Assembly (NCBI GenBank): GCA_029706075.1
Contig: JAINUG010000007.1
Location: forward strand, 5,333,501 to 5,397,500
Direction: 5' to 3'
Origin: Aldrovandia affinis
Lineage: Eukaryota > Chordata > Actinopteri > Notacanthiformes > Halosauridae
Length of the DNA: 64,000 bases
The notes below the pieces were generated by a model. That model ran no database searches and had not been told where the DNA came from. It worked only from the letters and a program-made list of their open reading frames with translations. Of the stretch, positions 25,501 through 38,831 are shown in pieces; positions within the stretch are counted from its first letter, which is position 1, and each line of letters begins with the position of its first letter. Made by a program: the position numbers and the translations under genes.

Positions 25501-28500
25501 TCAATGAGCAGCGGGAGCTCCCTGTCTCTCTTTTCTTGTCCCCTCTCCGGTTGGACGCAGTGACACGTTGCTCTCCCATGAAAAAGTGAATCATCGCTAT
25601 CTGCTGCATCTCTACACATGGGGCTTATGTGATGTTATGGGCTCTTTTTATTTTTTTTCCCCCTTCACACGGACAGTCAACCCTGTGTGCTCTGTGCATG
25701 TGCAGTTACACAGGCGCCAATTCCTTCTCAATCCAGCCGTTATTTCAGGCCTGATGAAAAAGTGTTATTACATGTGCAAATATGTAATGATATTATGATA
25801 TATGAAACTATGTGCAACAGATGAAAGCTATGTTTTATCTGACCACAAGAGTTGACACAGCTGAAAAAGTAGGAAAATGGAATCAGCACGGCACTCTTAC
25901 TTGACCTATATAGTGCCAGTGCTTTACAACAGTCTCTTTTTCAGACTGTGCGCACTTCTACACACTGTGCTCAGCAGGTCAGTGCGAAGGGCTACTGAGG
26001 ATTCAGACACTTCTCTCAGACAGCCTACGCAAAACACGGAAATCTTCAAGTATGAATTGCAGTTAGTGGGCTTGTGGCTCACGATTTAATCAAAATTAAG
26101 TAGCCAAACGCACCACAACGCACCCAAAAACTATTTTTCCCTCCAACGATACCTTTTAACTTGCGTTTGAGTTATGTGCGCACAAATGACGAATGTTTAA
26201 AACTATTTTTTGTCAAGCCGCAACCCAAAAACAAGCAGACTTTAATCAAACGAGGAGAGAGAGACGTGGAAAAAAACTCTGGGAAATAAATAATTTCTGC
26301 CCACATGTCCAACAGGCCACAGAGAGTTTACCACGCTGTTCTCGTAGATAGTGCGGCCCACACGCACATGCCCACCCACCCACATACAGTATACAGATGT
26401 GCACACACTGACGCTCTAAATGCAAAACTCCCGTTTCCCTGTAATGAAGGATTCACGGTAGAACCAGAGAGATCCTCTCATTGCAAGACATCATGTTTAC
26501 AAAACACTGCAGCCCACACAGTGGAAGCCTGACAGAGAGAGATTTCAATATTAGTGTGACACCATTTTTCCCCCCGATCATTCCAAGTTTTGTTTTTACT
26601 GTACAGTATATATTTGCTTAACAGATGCCTTTTATATGTTGACTTAACATAACTTTTTTGCTAGAACACTTCTCCCTGGCTTGGTTATCGGTTTCCCCAT
26701 CCATCCATTTGGTCTTATGTGCATTTGAGTGCTGGCCAGGAATGAGATCAAACATTCAATTATATATCAAATAATGGACTACAGTTGCCAATTTATTACT
26801 TTGATCAGTATACAAATACTTATTTCTGAACAAAAAAAAGAAAGTGTATTAATCACATCAATATTTATGAGGATGGGCCCATGAACCCTGCATAAAAATG
26901 AAAACACAATTCATTTGATGTGGTGAATCTTCCACCTGTTTGTGTGAGCGAGTACATACCTATCTTTGCAGTAGATGTCTGTATTGATATCTGCATTGCA
27001 AACATTTGCTATATATCTTTTCAATTAATCATTTGTTTATAGGCTTAGCAGGGCTTTTATTCAGTATTTCATATTAAAGTATATTTTTCTCATATTCCTT
27101 TTTATAACATTTATTGATGTGACTGTGTAGGTCATTTGATTGACAATCATTTGAATAAAAATGGCTTATAGATCAAACTCTATATACAGGAAAGGAAAGG
27201 AGGGCGTATTAGAAATGACAGGCTTTACTACAATAATTCTCAACTAGAATAATTGTCAATTACCTATGCGCTCAGAGCAGATACATGTCAGATTTTTTAA
27301 AATGCACTCATTAAACATTCAGTGTCATCATTACTTCCAGTTCCATTACCGTTCAGTTTCGGTACAAATAAGGCCTCAGTACACGATGTGGCAGCCCGAT
27401 GGGCTGCACTAGGAAATGGCTGCCTGGCCTACAACACATGGCAGCCATTTTCACTACATTTCCCAGCATGCCACCGCAACACCTGAACGAAGTCAGGCAT
27501 GGGGAGCAAACGACCAGCTGAAGGCCATTGCAAGGCCTATTTAAAGGACTCGATCCCATTGTTCTTGGAGAGGAGTCGGAACGTGCGTGGGAAGGAGTGG
27601 TGTGAAGAGAGAGAGAGTTTTTTGAGAGAGAGTTTTTGAGAGACAGTTTTTGGAGAGAGTTTTTGAGAGAGAGAGTTTTGAAAGTGTGTTTGTTTTTTGT
27701 GTTTGGATTTGGATTGCTGCTTTGGATTTTGACGACGGATTGGACAACAGAACTTGGACCTGGATTGTGGATTTGGATTACGGACATTGACAAAGAGACA
27801 AGGATTGTGGACTTTGTGTTTGTATTCCCCAAAAGACCCCACCCTGCGTTTCGTGTTGGTTTGTACAATAAATCATAATTGTTGCTGATATTACTGCCTC
27901 CTCCGTGTTCTTACACTTGCCTACGCCCTCTGCAAGGTCCGTGAGTGTCGCCCAACCCCTGGGGACACCACAACGACTATACCATTGCGGAGAGAGTTCC
28001 ACAGGCTGGCCCACGGAGTTTCAGCCCACATTCGCCATCCCTTCAGCAGAGACCAACGCATTTGCATGGATGGCTTTTCACCACGGGCGTCTGGGTGTGT
28101 GTCCCCTTCTGTTATATTCCAGGCTTCAAAGCCACTTTTATTATCCCCCCCCCGAAACAATAGCCTGTTTAGTTTCACCACATCTTCAGGCGCAGAGCCA
28201 GTGTATTTTTCTCAGAGGTGTGGTGTGGACTGTGGTGTGAGTAATAATGGCAGAAGTCCAATGGGCCACATGGAACAATCCGGCCTTGCGGTGTGCTTAA
28301 CCCGATAACCCGAGAAAACCAGTAGCGGCGGGCTTTTTCGCCATTAGAAAAGACCATTGTCAGCATTTCTGTCATCACTCAAATTGCCTTTGGAAGACTG
28401 TGTATAGATACAAAAATATAGATTAAAAAAATGTATAATGAATAGAAACATTTAAATATATATAATACGGGGGCTGGTGGATGGCATAGCGGTCTAACGC

Positions 28501-29261
28501 ACCCGTATTTGGCTGGTCCTATATGAGTGTGGATGTCTATCAGGGACGTGGTTCGAAACCCGTCTCTGCCAGACCGGCCCTGGCCCTGATTTGGAGCGGC
28601 ATTTGGCTGTCTGCTCCTGAGTGAGGGGGGAGGGTGGTCGGCACAAACTCGCTGTGAAGTTACCACGCAAGGGTGTCTCCAGGAAGGGGGTCGGGGAGTT
28701 CCATCTCGAAGGAGGTGGATCATCGCCGGCCTCGGAGACTAGCTTGCTCCGTAGAGACGGGCAGCGAGTTCATGGGGAGATAAATAAACAGAGGGTATAA
28801 TTGGCTTCCAAATTGGGGAGAAAACAGGGAAAAGTCTGAAACAAATTATTTAAATGAAACAAAACATAATATGAGTGATAAAATGTCAATGAATTTGTTT
28901 GCAAAATAAGTTTATTCTTTATGTTATTTTATTTATGCAGTATAGGAAAATAATGATCTGTTACATGGGCTGAATGGCCTGTTCTTGTCTGAAAATGTTC
29001 CATTGTTCAATAACACTTTAACATCGCTCTAACGTGGGACGGCAGCAACGTGATAGCTGTGCTGCAGTGTCACAGGTCAGTTGTGAGAATGATGCGTGCT
29101 TGTCGGGTACATTCAGCTTCATTAAAACCATACCTCGGGACCCATTTTCTTTCACCACTCTCCAGAGATGGATGACAATGTGTTATGTTGACAATGACAG
29201 ATACTGACAGTACCAAAGGGTTTTATGGCTCCGCTACTGTGTGTGTGTGGTGTGTGTGTGT

Positions 29262-29320
<59 letters not shown>

Positions 29321-31332
29321 CTGCCACTGCTGTTTGGAGGTGCAGTGTGCCAATACAGCTGCTGATTTTTACTACACCAGATACGACTGGCTTGTGTTTC
29401 AGATGTTTCCAGGTTGTGTGGCCTGTGTGTCAGATTTTCCTCAGTTTGAACTGAACCCATGCTTCAGACCATTTCCAGTCCTGTGCTTCCCCCGCTCCAG
29501 AATCTGATGCTGCGACTTTTGGCACGGGGAGCTCCTCTTATTCATATGCTGCAGAAGACGCCAATTAGGAATCTGCTTTTACAGCAGTGTTCACTCTAAA
29601 AGAATAACAGTAAATAACAAATCACTTCCTGGCCCTGCAAGATGTTGAAACATTGTTTTTTTTCCATTCTGGTGACTAACCATGCTCCTCGGTGATTTAG
29701 CCTGTAAACCATAAACATTTAACCTTCACGTGACAGCTCCAATGTATCACTGGGCCCTTTTAGACATTTACACTTCTGTCTTCTGTGTGTGAGCCCGGAG
29801 GCCTGAGGACATTTCTGGCTGTAGTTATGTTGAGGGAGCAGGGCTTGTAGCTGGTGAGGACGGTTTTGACCCACGTTGAAGTGGCAGGCATGGGCAGCTC
29901 CCGTCATAGTCTGTTGTTTGTTGTTTGTTGTTCAGCATCTTTCATGATCAAATCGGACTCTTCGTTATTCTAGGAGACGGAAATGGAAGTTAGATGTTGC
30001 TGAACGGTAGTTGAAACAGGACTCCAGAACCATTTAGGACTGTTGGTGGCGGGGGGTCATCCGTCTCCGTTGTAGCGGGAGTTCTCTGCGCCGTGTCTGT
30101 TTCTAATTTCTGTCATGGTTGGCAGCGACGGATAAGGGGGCCTTGACCAGGATTTTGGGGGGCAGCGGCGAAGAAGAAAGAAACCTGGGAAGAGTCCCAA
30201 GAAATAAACGAGCAGGGTCTGGAAGGACCGGAGTGTGTTTATCACTGCAGGGGCAGGCATGGGGCTGGGGGCTGGGGGCTTTGAGTTGGCTCTCTGTCAG
30301 CCATCATTAGCCATTAGCCAGGCAGGAAAATAAATGAATAAAGGCTTGGCGGGAGACTCATCAGAGACACATTAGCGACCAAATAGTGTACCTCACCGAG
30401 CACAGAGCATAGTGTACCACCCCCTGACCCACGCACACACACACACACACACACACATGCCAACATGCATTCACACACACATGCACGCACCCACACACAC
30501 ACACACACACGCATGCCAACATGCATTCACACACACATGCACGCACCACACACACACACACACAACGCATGCCAACATGCACACACACACACACACACAC
30601 ACACTCACTCACAAGTATGAAGCCAAGCAGGTACACACACACGCACCTCCAAACTTCCTCACTGGATGTCTCCAGTAAAGGATATCCAGCCAAAGGCCTC
30701 ACAGCATGGAAGCCAATGCCCCACCAATTGGTCCTCTAAAACGGACATGTGTACAGAACAAGCCTGCTGTACAAAAATCATGTTCTTTAACTATGGGTCA
30801 GGGAAATCTGGTGCCAAACATCCCTATCTATTTATAGGCTCGAATTCATGCCTTTCATACTCTGGGTTCCCAGTACTTAAGTTGAGGAAAATATTTGCAG
30901 AAACACTTCACACATTTTTGTCAGGCTGCGTCTTGCTAACTCATCAAAGGCTAATGTGCAGAAACGTGCCTCGACAAGGCATTCTGGGAGTTGGAGAATT
31001 GTTTTTGTTTGGACTGGATTACTAATCAATATTAATCAAATTTCCCCAAGCCACAGATGACTATTACTTAGCACAAATGTGCACTAGCACTCACTGTCAG
31101 GTTGGTTCATGAGATTTCTTTCTTTAAGGGAGTGAAATGCTGAATGAAGTTTAACCCTTTTCCCTCCACTTCCCCTCCAGTGATGGTGATTGGGCTGCTG
31201 CGTTACGGCCTTGTCATCGAGAAGCACCAGAACTGCGTGCTGAACACGGCTGGTCTCTCCACCGGCTGGATCTGCGCCGCTGGCCTCATCATGGTGGGGA
31301 ACTTCCAGGTAAGGACCAGCCCATCACCACAT

Positions 31333-31372
<40 letters not shown>

Positions 31373-34300
31373 CACATACAGGCACAATGCATACAGTGCA
31401 GACCATAAGTATTTGGACAGTGACACATGTTTTGTTGTTGTGGCTCTGTACTCCAGCATATTGGAATGTGACATGGTTAAAGTGCAGACTGTCACCCTTA
31501 ATTTGAGGGTATTTACATCCATATCGGGGGGTGAACCGTGTAGGAATTGCAGCCCTTTTTATACATTGTCCCAAAATCTGAATAAATCAGAGACATAGTC
31601 AAAACATTAGGTGTGTCAAAATCAACTGTTTTATGCATTGTTAAGAAGCAAGAACACACTGGTGAGCTCAGCAATTGCAATTGACCTGGTAGACCACGGA
31701 ATACCAGTGTAGTGGATGACAGAAGAATACTTGGAATGGTGAAGAAAAAGCCCTTTTCAACTGTTGAACAGATTAAGAACACTTTCCAGGATGTAGGTGT
31801 AGATGTGCCAAAGACTACCATCAAGACAAGACTGCACCAGCATAACCTCAGAGTTAGTATACAGAAATATATTGTCTGCTCAGATCCAAGCAAATACATC
31901 AAAACTCATTGGATGGCACTTCACCATGCAGCAGGACAATGATCCCAAACATACAGCTAAAGCAACCAAGGAGTTTTGTCAGGCCAAAAAGTGGAATGTT
32001 CTTGACTGGCTAAGTCAATCACCCAACCTCAGTCCAATTGAGCATGTGTTTCACTTGCTGAAGACCAGATGGAAGGCAAAAAGTCCCCGAAAGAAGCAAG
32101 AACTGAAGATGGCTGCAGTACAGGCCTGGTAGAGCATCACCAGGGAAGATACCAAGTGTCTGCACCTCATGGTCATTGTTTCATTTCATATCCAATGTAC
32201 TGGAGTACAGAGTCCCAACAACAAAAAATGTGTCACTCTCCAAATACTTACGGACTGCACTGTACTGCACTGCGTTTATCATATATACATACGCACACAT
32301 ACTCATTCACACACAGAGACACACGCCCATACACCATACAGACTACACACAGCCTCATAAAAACGTGCACACACCACATACACACCCACACACACACACC
32401 AAATACAGACCCAATACAAACAAGCAAACAATTTTAAGGCAAATGACATGCAACTGAGGGAAGGTCATCAGGTGTTTTTACAGTTCGCATGGGGAGAAAA
32501 TGGGGCTCAGACCAATGTGAGTATTTCATCAGTACATTTTGGACACAGACACTGGAGATTAAAAAGGAGAGCCAGCGCCATTTTCTTGTGAAGATCAGGT
32601 TCACTTTTAGTGACAAAACATGAAGAATCTTTCATCAAACTCTGCTGGTTTGGCTTATTTTTCCCCCCCAGTGATTGTGTTTTAACTTTCTTAGATTAAA
32701 ACTTTATTCGATTAAACAAAAAAATCATTTGTTTATACATTCTCAAGATTGTTGTCTCACGTTGTACACATTTGACAAATTCTTCCAGGAATTGTCTCTA
32801 CTGATGTTATTACAAAGCCTGCGTTTGCTGTCTGATGCTTTTAGTTGGCGTTACCATTTATGGGCAGGGTCCAGTGATGTTGCTGTTGCCGCTCCTCTTC
32901 CTGTTCTCTGTCTTTGCTGGTGACAGGGCTTCTTAGAAGGGCCTAAATTAATAATCTCCTCCCGTTTGATTATTTTCTAGGGGAAATACATAGTTCACTG
33001 AGAACTTAATGACAGACTCTGGATTGCCTGACAAAGTTTGTCAGTTGAAAATATTTAGTGCGCCTTCTCCATGCTTTAGAGTTAGTGCTGAATATTTTAC
33101 CCCACAGACAATATTAAATATGTGTGTATAAAATGTAAACTGAAGTTAAAGCTTCAAGTGAAAACTCCAAGGAAAAGTGTGTTGGAATGGACACATTAAG
33201 TCCAGTCTTTAAGTTAGTGGGCATCTGGAGGGTGATGCATTACCTTTACGGCACATCTACACATATACATTTTTTTATTCATTCATTTCATTCATGATTT
33301 TACTTGAGCTTTGCTTTGTCAGAAGCCACACTGGGTGGCATTAAGGGGGGAGGGGTGACAGCATACTGAGGTTTCAGAAACAGGTTACTATGGAGACACA
33401 AGGCTAAATGCTAAATGCCTGTAATGTACAAGGTGGGAGGTCTCCTTGTAATGTACTGTAAGCAGCACTCAACAAGCCCGTCCAAAGAGAGCCCCCAGCT
33501 CCGCACGTTGTTTGTCCTGGACCGCGTGGGCCCGGGCAGCCAACCTCCTGCCACCTGGCACGAATCGGGGATGCGCTGCAGTGATTTACGCTCCCTAAGA
33601 ATGCAGGGAGACGCGGCAGCACCCCCCGCGATCTCTGCCTTTGATCGGCATCCAGCTCCTGAGCTCCCACTACAGCGCGTGACCTCTGCGTGCTCGCTCG
33701 TACCGTCTCTTACAAAAGCCCCGCTGCGGCGGATCTCTGCGTTCCGTGGGAGGGTCCGATCCCCTCAAGCCCACGAGCCGCGGCGCGTTTGTGGCTTTGA
33801 CTTTGTTGTTTTGTTTCCTCCTCCCCCTTCTCCTCCACAGTATATCGGTGCTTAGAGAGCTCCGATCTGTCCCACAGGCAGGGAGCTCCGCAGGGAAAGG
33901 ATATGATAAATCCCTGCGGATAACTCACTAACGGCGGAGCTTGAATAGACCCACTCAAAGATAAATCTCCGTTTGGCCTAATTGAGTCGAGTACGATGAG
34001 TAGGAATGGCTCTGTAAGACGGACAACAAGACTTCCTTTTGATGCGATGTGTTTTCTCTTGAGTTTGAGCACCCTGTCAAATTCTTCTTGAAGAGGGATT
34101 GTTCCAGGGATGCTCACTTGGAGGCCGCAGAGATTTAAACTCAGAAGATGACACAGGAAGTCAGCGGTCGAATGATACCCACACACTCAGCACAGGAAGT
34201 CAGCGGTCGAGTGATACCCACACACTCAGCACAGGAAGTCAGCGGTCGAGTGATACCCACACACTCAGCACAGGAAGTCAGCGGTCGAGTGATACCCACA

Positions 34301-37117
34301 CACTCAGCACAGGAAGTCAGCGGTGAGTGATACCCACACACTCAGCACAGGAAGTCAGCGGTCGAGTGATACCCACACACTCAGCACAGGAAGTCAGCGG
34401 TCGAGTGATACCCACACACTCAGCACAGGAAGTCAGCGGTTGAGTGATACCCACACACTCAGCACAGGAAGTCAGCGGTCGAGTGATACCCACACACTCA
34501 GGCTAGGCCCGTACTGATACAGACACTGATACTTGATTATTCATCCCCAATGGGGAAATGCACATTGTCAGCTGCAGTGACCAATAGAAACAAACAATTT
34601 GCATAACTAGTACATACCCTGATTATCACGTTATAATTAAGTCAAACGCACCTCTGAATGAAGCCTGTCAGAATGCATTCGCTCAATTCACTGTGAGACT
34701 GTCCACACCCATCGAACCCTTATCTAATACGGTCGGCACTGTCACGCAAACCCTTGTGCGCCAACACGGTCGGGCTCTTCGGCACCCACTGTTAATGCAG
34801 AAGTTAATTTTGGGGAGGTGTGATGTAACGGATTGCATTTATGATGGGTTGAATTCACGTAGCGAGTTTCTGGATCACAAAAGCATGTCACAGTGGCTGG
34901 GGGGGACCATCACCCCCACCAATGAGAAGCTCCCTCCTGGGACTGTGTGTGTGCTTTGGGGAAAAAAAGACTCTTGTATTTACTTGTTAATCGAAGGTAA
35001 GGAAGAATGTTGACTGAATCCAGACCTAGGCCTGTTACAAACAGAATACCTGCCCGGTGTGATGGGTGTCCTCCATGCCATCCTACAGCTGCAAATCATT
35101 TGTCACGTTGAGGATACTGTAAACCAGATGTTCTTGGTCATGACCTCAAAGCAGTCATCTCCAAAACATGAGTGCAGTTACACTGGTTATCAGTTTTCAC
35201 GAGGCCCCCTGAATTTATACAGCTTTAAGAATAAGAATATACTTAGATCTCACAAGACATGTATCTATACAGTTCAGCAGATCATTAATTGTAAGAGACC
35301 TGCGCTCAACTTCTGTTCATGTAAAGGCGAAGCTAAAAGATTTTAGGTTTCAATGGTCTGACTTCATCAGATAAATGCGTCATTCCGTTTCAGAACCCGT
35401 TGGTAGCCTGACGGAAAAGGCTATTTCTGTGTAATTAAGGCGAATGCCTGTGGAGACATTTTAGATTGATGTTAAAACTAACATATAATGCACAACAATG
35501 CTATGATATGGGCCTTGACAATTCTAAAGCTTGATATCTGAAAACGATACTAGTTGCAAATGGAACCCTATAATCCTAAACTCTGAAAATATGGCCAACA
35601 TTTCACTGAAGAAGGCCGTATGCTAAAACTTCATCAATAAGAAAAGGTTGATCTACTTTTATGAATGTAGTTAAAGTACTGAAGACAAATCTTATCTCTT
35701 ATCTTATCATTTTTCACACTTATCTGGTGCTTTGACTGAATACAGGCCCAGATCTCCTTACTGTTGGAGAGAGCTGGGAGGTGAGCGACCGAGACAGTCG
35801 GGCGCCGTGGAAAGATGACAGGTGGAAGGTGATATGGTGAGAAGCGGAAGTTGTTTGAGGTGACAGGTGAAAGGTGATACGGTGACAGGTGAAAAGTGAT
35901 CTTCCTCTTCGTATCCCAGAATTCACTGCATGCTGACATTAGAGAGTGATGTTTTTATGGAATGCGAATAGAGATTCTTTCACTGTGACATCAGTTCCCA
36001 GCTGTTGAATATGCACACCTGCTGACCTGTGGGGTAATGCTCAGCATATACTATTTGAGATTCTCAGGGACATCACCTCAGAGCACAGTTAACATCTGTG
36101 AGTGCTTATGCTTTAAGGAGCATGACTAGTCTAGTCCAAACACCTCCCCGGCCCCCCTTCCTAAAAGTTTGAGACATTTATGGGAAATTAACTTTGGCTG
36201 GAATTGGAGGCAAAGTTACGGGAAGAGCATGGTGAGTTCCGAGGAACCAACAGACTGGAGAAGCAGAGCTGTAAACCCGCCACAGGCACATCAGTAACAT
36301 CCTGTACAAAGTACTTAAACCTCAGCAAAAAAATGTTTTTATCTCAAAGTTAGTTACACTCCTCTTTTCAGGGGAAGATGGCTGCAGTGAAGGGCCAGTG
36401 CAAACCCATCGGCTCTGCACTTTAACCCCACACCCCACCGTCCCTTCCCATTCTGGATAATGACTTGCACCTCTTGCTTCTATCAATCTAAATCAATCAC
36501 ACTGCAAGGTGTCTTGACGAGAATGTCGTCACACGCGGGCAGTGGCCACAGATGTTTCCGACATAGCCGCAATGCAGCCGCCGTGTTAGCTAGCGCTAGC
36601 GTTAGAAATGCCATCAATCCTTCCCGTGTTGTGAGAGCGGTTTCACAGTGAGGCACTACCCTCCTGATGGGCAAGTTCCTGGACACGAAAGGCTCACATC
36701 CAAGGTGGGACCTGGCTGTACAGAGAGTAAAAACCGTGTCCGCACCAGCCTGCGATCCAGACCTTTTCCGTTGACATTTTTGATTGAAGTCCTGGCCTCC
36801 GGGGGTGAGTCGGCATGTTATCATCGAAGTCGTGGAGAGGTTTGAAATGTGGTCATCCTCTATTCGGAACAGAAATCTAGTTTCTTGGCTAAGCGTTCAT
36901 TGACCCTGGATCTGCTTGCGTCAGATCAGCACATCCTGCCCTGCGCTGGGCTGCTTGCAGTCAGATGTCCCAAGCACCGGTCATTTGACACATTCACAAT
37001 CTCTTCCATTGTGCTTTGTCTCTACGTTTTGAGACCCAGGGACAAGGCACTGTTGTACGGCCATGCTATACACCGCCCCCCAACCCCCCTTCCCCCGTAG
37101 TGGGGCCTTCACCTTCA

Positions 37118-37150
<33 letters not shown>

Positions 37151-38489
37151 GCGCGCGCGCACACACACAGTCACTACACACACATTTCAGGTCACGGGGG
37201 AAGCAGGTTTTCGTTTGTAAGGAAATAAGCTTGTCTTGTGTGTCCGTGAAGACGGACACCAGAGAAAGACCACAGAAAGAGCTCCCACTGGTTTGCTGGT
37301 ACAGCTCATTGTGGAGCCTCACATGTCCAAAGAGCTCCTAAATACATACTCCCAAGTTCCCACTTGGTCTAGTGTAACTTTGGGGCCAGCTTGTTTTTCG
37401 TGTGTGTCCACCAACGCAAGACACCGGCTGTCTCACATCTCACTCACCTGGAGTGACCCGGAGTGGCTGCGCTCCGCCGACACGCCTCGGCTCATTTGTG
37501 CAATCGGTTGAACAGCATGAGGAGAGACAGCCTATGAAGTTGGTCCATTTGATGGACGTCTCTGGGAGATTAGGCGAGGTCATGCAAACTGGCCCAGTTT
37601 AGTGCAGGACTTATCTCACCCTGGCAACAAAAGAGTTGCAATGAAGTCGTGAGGGGGGGGTTCTCCTCAGGGAGGCATTATTGTCATTATGTCATAGTGG
37701 TGCACCAGACTAATCAGGCTGGTCTCTCAGAAAGGGGATCACAGTGATTTGTGGTGGAAATACTACTTCCCGCTGGCACGGGTCATGGAAACTTGTTTTA
37801 TTTATAAACATACACTGAACTTCAGTCATATCTGCGGTACATTTGAGTCACGTCCTCTTCTTGGATTACTTCGTTATTGTAATTCCATGTGAAAGTGTGG
37901 CGTGTGTGTGATGTGTGGCATCCATTTGCAGGAATAGAAGATTTTGGGGACGTGAAGATAGGGGGGTAAAGTTCTTGCATTCTTCTTGTGTTTCGTGTGG
38001 ATGTTTCTTGCGATTGCGTGGAAACAGCAAGTGTGTTCGCTCGGTTGTCCCGTGGTCTGGAATGTTCCTGGTACAGCTCGTGTTTACTCCGAAACAGCGT
38101 GTCATCCTGTCCGTGTCCTTGAGTTCAGTTTGGTCTCTGCGCATATTATATCACAATGGATCAGTCTGCGATTGGCTGTTGACCCCGGCGAGGTCTCCGT
38201 ATGACCGCCTCAGCCTTGCTGTGATGACTCACCAAGTTTGACCTGTTGCCGTGTCTTGCAGGTGGACTTCGCCAAGATCCTGCACTACGTGGGTGCGGGG
38301 GTGGCGTTCCCCACCAGCATGCTGTTCGTGTGCCTGCAGTCCGCGCTGACGTACCGCCTGGCCAAGACGCAGGGCGAGTACAGCATGGGCCACCTGCGGC
38401 TGGGCCTGACCCTGCTGGCCTTCATCTCCCTGGTGCTCAGTATCCTTTCAGCCTGTCTGTGTGTGTGTGTGGGTGATGGAGAGAGAGAG

Positions 38490-38583
<94 letters not shown>

Positions 38584-38675
38584 ATGGAGAGAGAGTGTGT
38601 GTGTGTGCGGGTGATGGAGAGAGAGAGTGTGTGTGTGTGTGTGTGTGAGTGATGGAACGTTTGTGTGTGTGATGT

Positions 38676-38749
<74 letters not shown>

Positions 38750-38800
38750 TTATGGAGAGAGTGTGTGTGTGAGAGTGAGTGTTAGTGATGGAGAGTGTAT

Positions 38801-38831
<31 letters not shown>

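Noticed and set aside
27353-27868. 171-codon minus-strand frame
   Set aside because: It spans GAGAG/TTTTT simple repeats in a possible LTR, and its Ser/Lys/Leu repeats reflect that composition.
33415-34186. Long open frames on both strands in a GC-rich patch
   Set aside because: GC-driven; no splice partners or protein family pattern.
34152-34501. Possible CRISPR-like direct repeats
   Set aside because: Units abut with no unique spacers, and the context is a vertebrate intron; it is a minisatellite.
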